A stretch of 8,582 bases of DNA from an uncultured Alphaproteobacteria bacterium (GTDB lineage: Bacteria; Pseudomonadota; Alphaproteobacteria; Caulobacterales; Caulobacteraceae): NCBI GenBank assembly GCA_903928755.1, contig CAIYSH010000196.1, forward strand, positions 1 through 8,582, written 5' to 3'. A model generated the notes under the pieces. It saw only the letters and a list, made by a program, of their open reading frames with translations, searched no databases and had not been told where the DNA came from. Positions 6,339 through 8,582 of the stretch are shown piece after piece. Made by a program: the position numbers and the translations under genes. Each line of letters opens with the position of its first letter. The first letter of the stretch is position 1.

Positions 6339-7055
6339 ATGTTAAGCGACCCCATGAAACGTCGAACCCTTCTCGGCCGCGTGGTTGCGGCATTTGCTGC
6401 AAGTCTGACAACCTCGGCCAGCACCGCACGGGCTGAGACTTCCAAGCCGCAAAAAGACAGCAAGACGCTGGTCGGCATCGTAATCTATCCAGGCTTTGAA
6501 GTTCTTGATGTCTTCGGTCCCGTCGAGATGTGGGCCAATGTTCCGGACTTCAAGGTCGTCCTGGTCGCCCAGAAGTTGGGGGCAGTGAAGTCAGCCCAAG
6601 GGGTCAGCGTCGTCGCCGACTTCGACTTTGAGACTTCGCCGTCCCTGGACGTCATGATGGTGCCTGGAGGCATTGGGACCTATTCCGAACTGGGGAATTC
6701 GATCTTCCTCGACTACCTGCGTAAGCAGGACCAGACCACCGGGTTCACGACCTCAGTTTGCACGGGCTCCGCCTTGCTGGCCAAGGCGGGACTTCTGAAG
6801 GGGCGGCGGGCCACCTCGAACAAGAAGTTCTTTTCTCTGGCGGTCAAACAGGATCCGAGCGTCACTTGGATCAAGCACGCGCGCTGGGTTGAAGACGGCA
6901 AGTTGATCACCTCATCAGGCGTTTCAGCTGGAACGGACATGGCTTTGGGGTTGGTCGCGAAGATCCATGGCAAGGACCGCGCCCGCGCCCTTGCAGACGT
7001 CCTCGAATACAAATGGAGCGACGATCCGAACCTCGATCCCTTTGCCATCCAATAA
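6339..7055 (+). CDS. Exported DJ-1/PfpI family protein, probable Tat substrate (238 aa)
   Basis: The start at ATG 6339 is chosen for AAGGA at 6328-6332 (6-base spacer); ATG 6354 would give a shorter form beginning MKRRTLLGR. Residues 7-33 look like a Tat signal (KRRTLLG, hydrophobic stretch, cut near ARA-ET). The DJ-1/PfpI domain runs from about 43 to 225: GFEVLDVFGPVEMW (52-65) with D57 and E63, PGGIGT (109-114), and the nucleophile elbow VCTGS with C141. The following ATSNKKFF and TSSGVSAGTDMAL match one DJ-1 subgroup related to isonitrile hydratases. An exported form would act in the periplasm on whatever the receptor brings in. Sampled lines of this gene are about 54-62% GC, lower than the PepSY gene after it, which may mean later acquisition. 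It lies 61 bp after the receptor and 27 bp before the PepSY gene. Family sure; reaction unknown. Confidence 0.88.
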   Translation: MLSDPMKRRTLLGRVVAAFAASLTTSASTARAETSKPQKDSKTLVGIVIYPGFEVLDVFGPVEMWANVPDFKVVLVAQKLGAVKSAQGVSVVADFDFETSPSLDVMMVPGGIGTYSELGNSIFLDYLRKQDQTTGFTTSVCTGSALLAKAGLLKGRRATSNKKFFSLAVKQDPSVTWIKHARWVEDGKLITSSGVSAGTDMALGLVAKIHGKDRARALADVLEYKWSDDPNLDPFAIQ

Positions 7056-7082
7056 TCCGACACCGACAGGCCAGGAGCATCC

Positions 7083-8525
7083 ATGGTGTCCAAAAACAAT
7101 TCGCACGTGCGCGGCAGGCCGGGTGGCCTAGCCATTTGGCCCGACTACCGGACCGTCTGGCGCTGGCATTTCTACGCCGGACTGTTCTGCATGCCCTTCG
7201 TCATCTGGCTGGCCCTGACCGGTTCGATTTATCTCTTCAAGCCCCAGATCGAGTCCTGGCTGGAACGGCCCTATGACCATCTGACCATGGCTGGTCCGGC
7301 CCAGCCCCCTTCGGCTCAGGTCAAGGCGGCGCTGGCGGCGGTGCCTGGGACCGTCCTGCGCGCCTATGAACTGCCCCAGACCCCGTCCTCGGCAGCCAGG
7401 GTCATTGTCAGCCAGGGTGTGCGTCAGGTCCGGGTTTATGTGCATCCGGATACGCTACAGGTGCTCAAGGTGCTCAATGAGGATGATCGTCTGATGCGGA
7501 CGATCTTCCGGATGCATGGCGAACTGTTGCTGGGCGACCGGGGCTCCAACCTTGTTGAACTCGCGGCCAGCTGGACCATCGTCATGCTGATCACGGGGCT
7601 CTTCCTCTGGTGGCCGCGGGGTGCGGTGGGGCTTGCCGGTGTTCTCTGGCCCCGGCTGGGCGGCGGGCCACGGCAGGCCTGGCGCGACGTCCATGCGGTG
7701 ACCGGCATCTGGATTTCCTTATTTGCCCTCGTCCTGCTGCTGACCGGATTGCCCTGGGCAAAGAACTGGGGCGGCTATCTCAAGGAGGTCCGCAGGCTGA
7801 CCGGGACATCGGTTGCGAGCCAGGACTGGACCAATGGCCGATCCTCGGAACTTGCCCTGAGGCGCGAGCAGGATGCGGCGACCCGGGCCGCCGAAACTGA
7901 CGCCCATGCCGGTCACGCCGGGATGGGGATGGCGTCCATGCCAGGCATGAGCATGGCTGTCGACCACTATGCGCCTCTGGACCTCATGGTGCCGGCCGTG
8001 ACTGCCTTGCAGCTTTCGCCTCCGGTGCTCATCTCACCGCCCGGCGGGAAACAGGGCCGCTGGACAGGAAAATCCGATACCCCCAACCGTCCGCAGCGGG
8101 TTGATCTGACCCTCGACGCCAGGACCGGCAGGATTGTCACGCGCACGGACTTCGCCCAGCGACACTGGATAGACCGGATCATAGGAACCGGCGTCGCCGC
8201 GCATGAAGGTCAGCTTTTTGGCTGGATCAACCAGGCACTGGGTGTGGTGACGGCCCTGGGTCTGGTCACCCTGTCAGGGAGCGCACTGGTTCTGTGGTGG
8301 CGGCGGCGGCCAGAGGGTCAGTTGGGGGCACCTCAGGCCCTGACGGAACGCAGGGTCGGAGGCGGGCTGCTGGTCGCGGCGGGTCTTCTGTGCCTTTACC
8401 TGCCGCTGCTGACCCTGTCGGCAATTATTGTTGCTCTGTTGGAAGGTCTTGTTCTGCGTCGGATCCCGGGGCTGGCAGACTGGCTGGGCCTGCGCGCAAT
8501 GCCATCCTCCAGGGCCGAGCCTTGA
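7083..8525 (+). CDS. PepSY-associated membrane protein (siderophore/metal reductase type), 480 aa
   Basis: AGGAG at 7073-7077 precedes the ATG by 5 bases. Five hydrophobic segments are seen: about 30-52, 160-178, 206-224, 380-405 and 427-457 (the last may be one long or two short helices). Histidines near them, H29 (WHFYAG), H145 (RMHGELL), H204 (VHAVTG) and H374 (AHEGQLFG), are in the places used for heme in FoxB-type ferric-siderophore reductases. PepSY-like periplasmic stretches lie at about 75-135 and 300-355. Between TM3 and TM4 a Met/His-rich insert (273-296, HAGHAGMGMASMPGMSM) looks like a copper-binding tail. The role is probably electron transfer to a chelated metal in the periplasm after uptake by the receptor. 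It ends the + strand group of the window. A copper-linked function is inferred only from the insert and the DUF2946 gene. Confidence 0.88.
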   Translation: MVSKNNSHVRGRPGGLAIWPDYRTVWRWHFYAGLFCMPFVIWLALTGSIYLFKPQIESWLERPYDHLTMAGPAQPPSAQVKAALAAVPGTVLRAYELPQTPSSAARVIVSQGVRQVRVYVHPDTLQVLKVLNEDDRLMRTIFRMHGELLLGDRGSNLVELAASWTIVMLITGLFLWWPRGAVGLAGVLWPRLGGGPRQAWRDVHAVTGIWISLFALVLLLTGLPWAKNWGGYLKEVRRLTGTSVASQDWTNGRSSELALRREQDAATRAAETDAHAGHAGMGMASMPGMSMAVDHYAPLDLMVPAVTALQLSPPVLISPPGGKQGRWTGKSDTPNRPQRVDLTLDARTGRIVTRTDFAQRHWIDRIIGTGVAAHEGQLFGWINQALGVVTALGLVTLSGSALVLWWRRRPEGQLGAPQALTERRVGGGLLVAAGLLCLYLPLLTLSAIIVALLEGLVLRRIPGLADWLGLRAMPSSRAEP

Positions 8526-8582
8526 AGGCCCCTATTCCGCCAGCCGGTAAATGCAGTATCGGTATCAGCAACAAGAAAACCC

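Noticed and set aside
8526..8582. Terminator after the PepSY gene
   Set aside because: No stem of useful length followed by T residues is visible in the 57 bases available.

Overview
The window is GC-rich (mid-60s percent by eye) and reads as chromosomal DNA of an alphaproteobacterium, most likely of the Caulobacterales (Caulobacter, Phenylobacterium, Brevundimonas type). The reasons are the codon use, an alphaproteobacterial-type SOS box (GTTC-N7-GTTC), the TonB receptor style, and a regulatory trio that resembles the Caulobacter gene transfer agent (GTA) regulators. The assignment comes from reading the sequence; no database search was made.

Region 1 (1-1597) is a regulatory module. A helix-turn-helix/S24-peptidase repressor reads leftward and runs off the window edge (627 to 1). 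Opposite it are a 99-residue HTH protein (711-1010) and a 191-residue DUF6456-like protein (1022-1597), tightly coupled. The 83-bp divergent gap holds a perfect SOS box, two copies of a CTGTA-N7-TACA operator and a plausible promoter. The layout (CI-like repressor facing a small HTH protein plus a DUF6456-like protein) resembles rogA facing gafY-gafZ, the GTA master switch of Caulobacter. It is the most interesting part of the window.

Region 2 (1654-3335) is a light-dependent DNA repair pair: an FeS-type bacterial cryptochrome/(6-4) photolyase (PhrB family) with all four cluster cysteines, overlapped by one base by a 50-residue DUF2256 zinc-finger-like gene. It begins 56 bp after the regulatory genes on the same strand, so read-through from the SOS-box promoter is possible.

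Region 3 (3414-8525) looks like a metal acquisition cassette, all on the + strand: a DUF2946 small membrane protein, a perfect 10-bp-stem hairpin, a TonB-dependent receptor, a Tat-exported DJ-1/PfpI protein, and a PepSY-type membrane reductase with a Met/His-rich insert. DUF2946 and the Met/His segment favour copper, or a metal-chelator complex taken up through the receptor and then reduced or processed. The substrate cannot be read from the sequence.

No tRNA, rRNA, insertion sequence, CRISPR array or integrase was seen. No stretch without a gene exceeds 300 bases.
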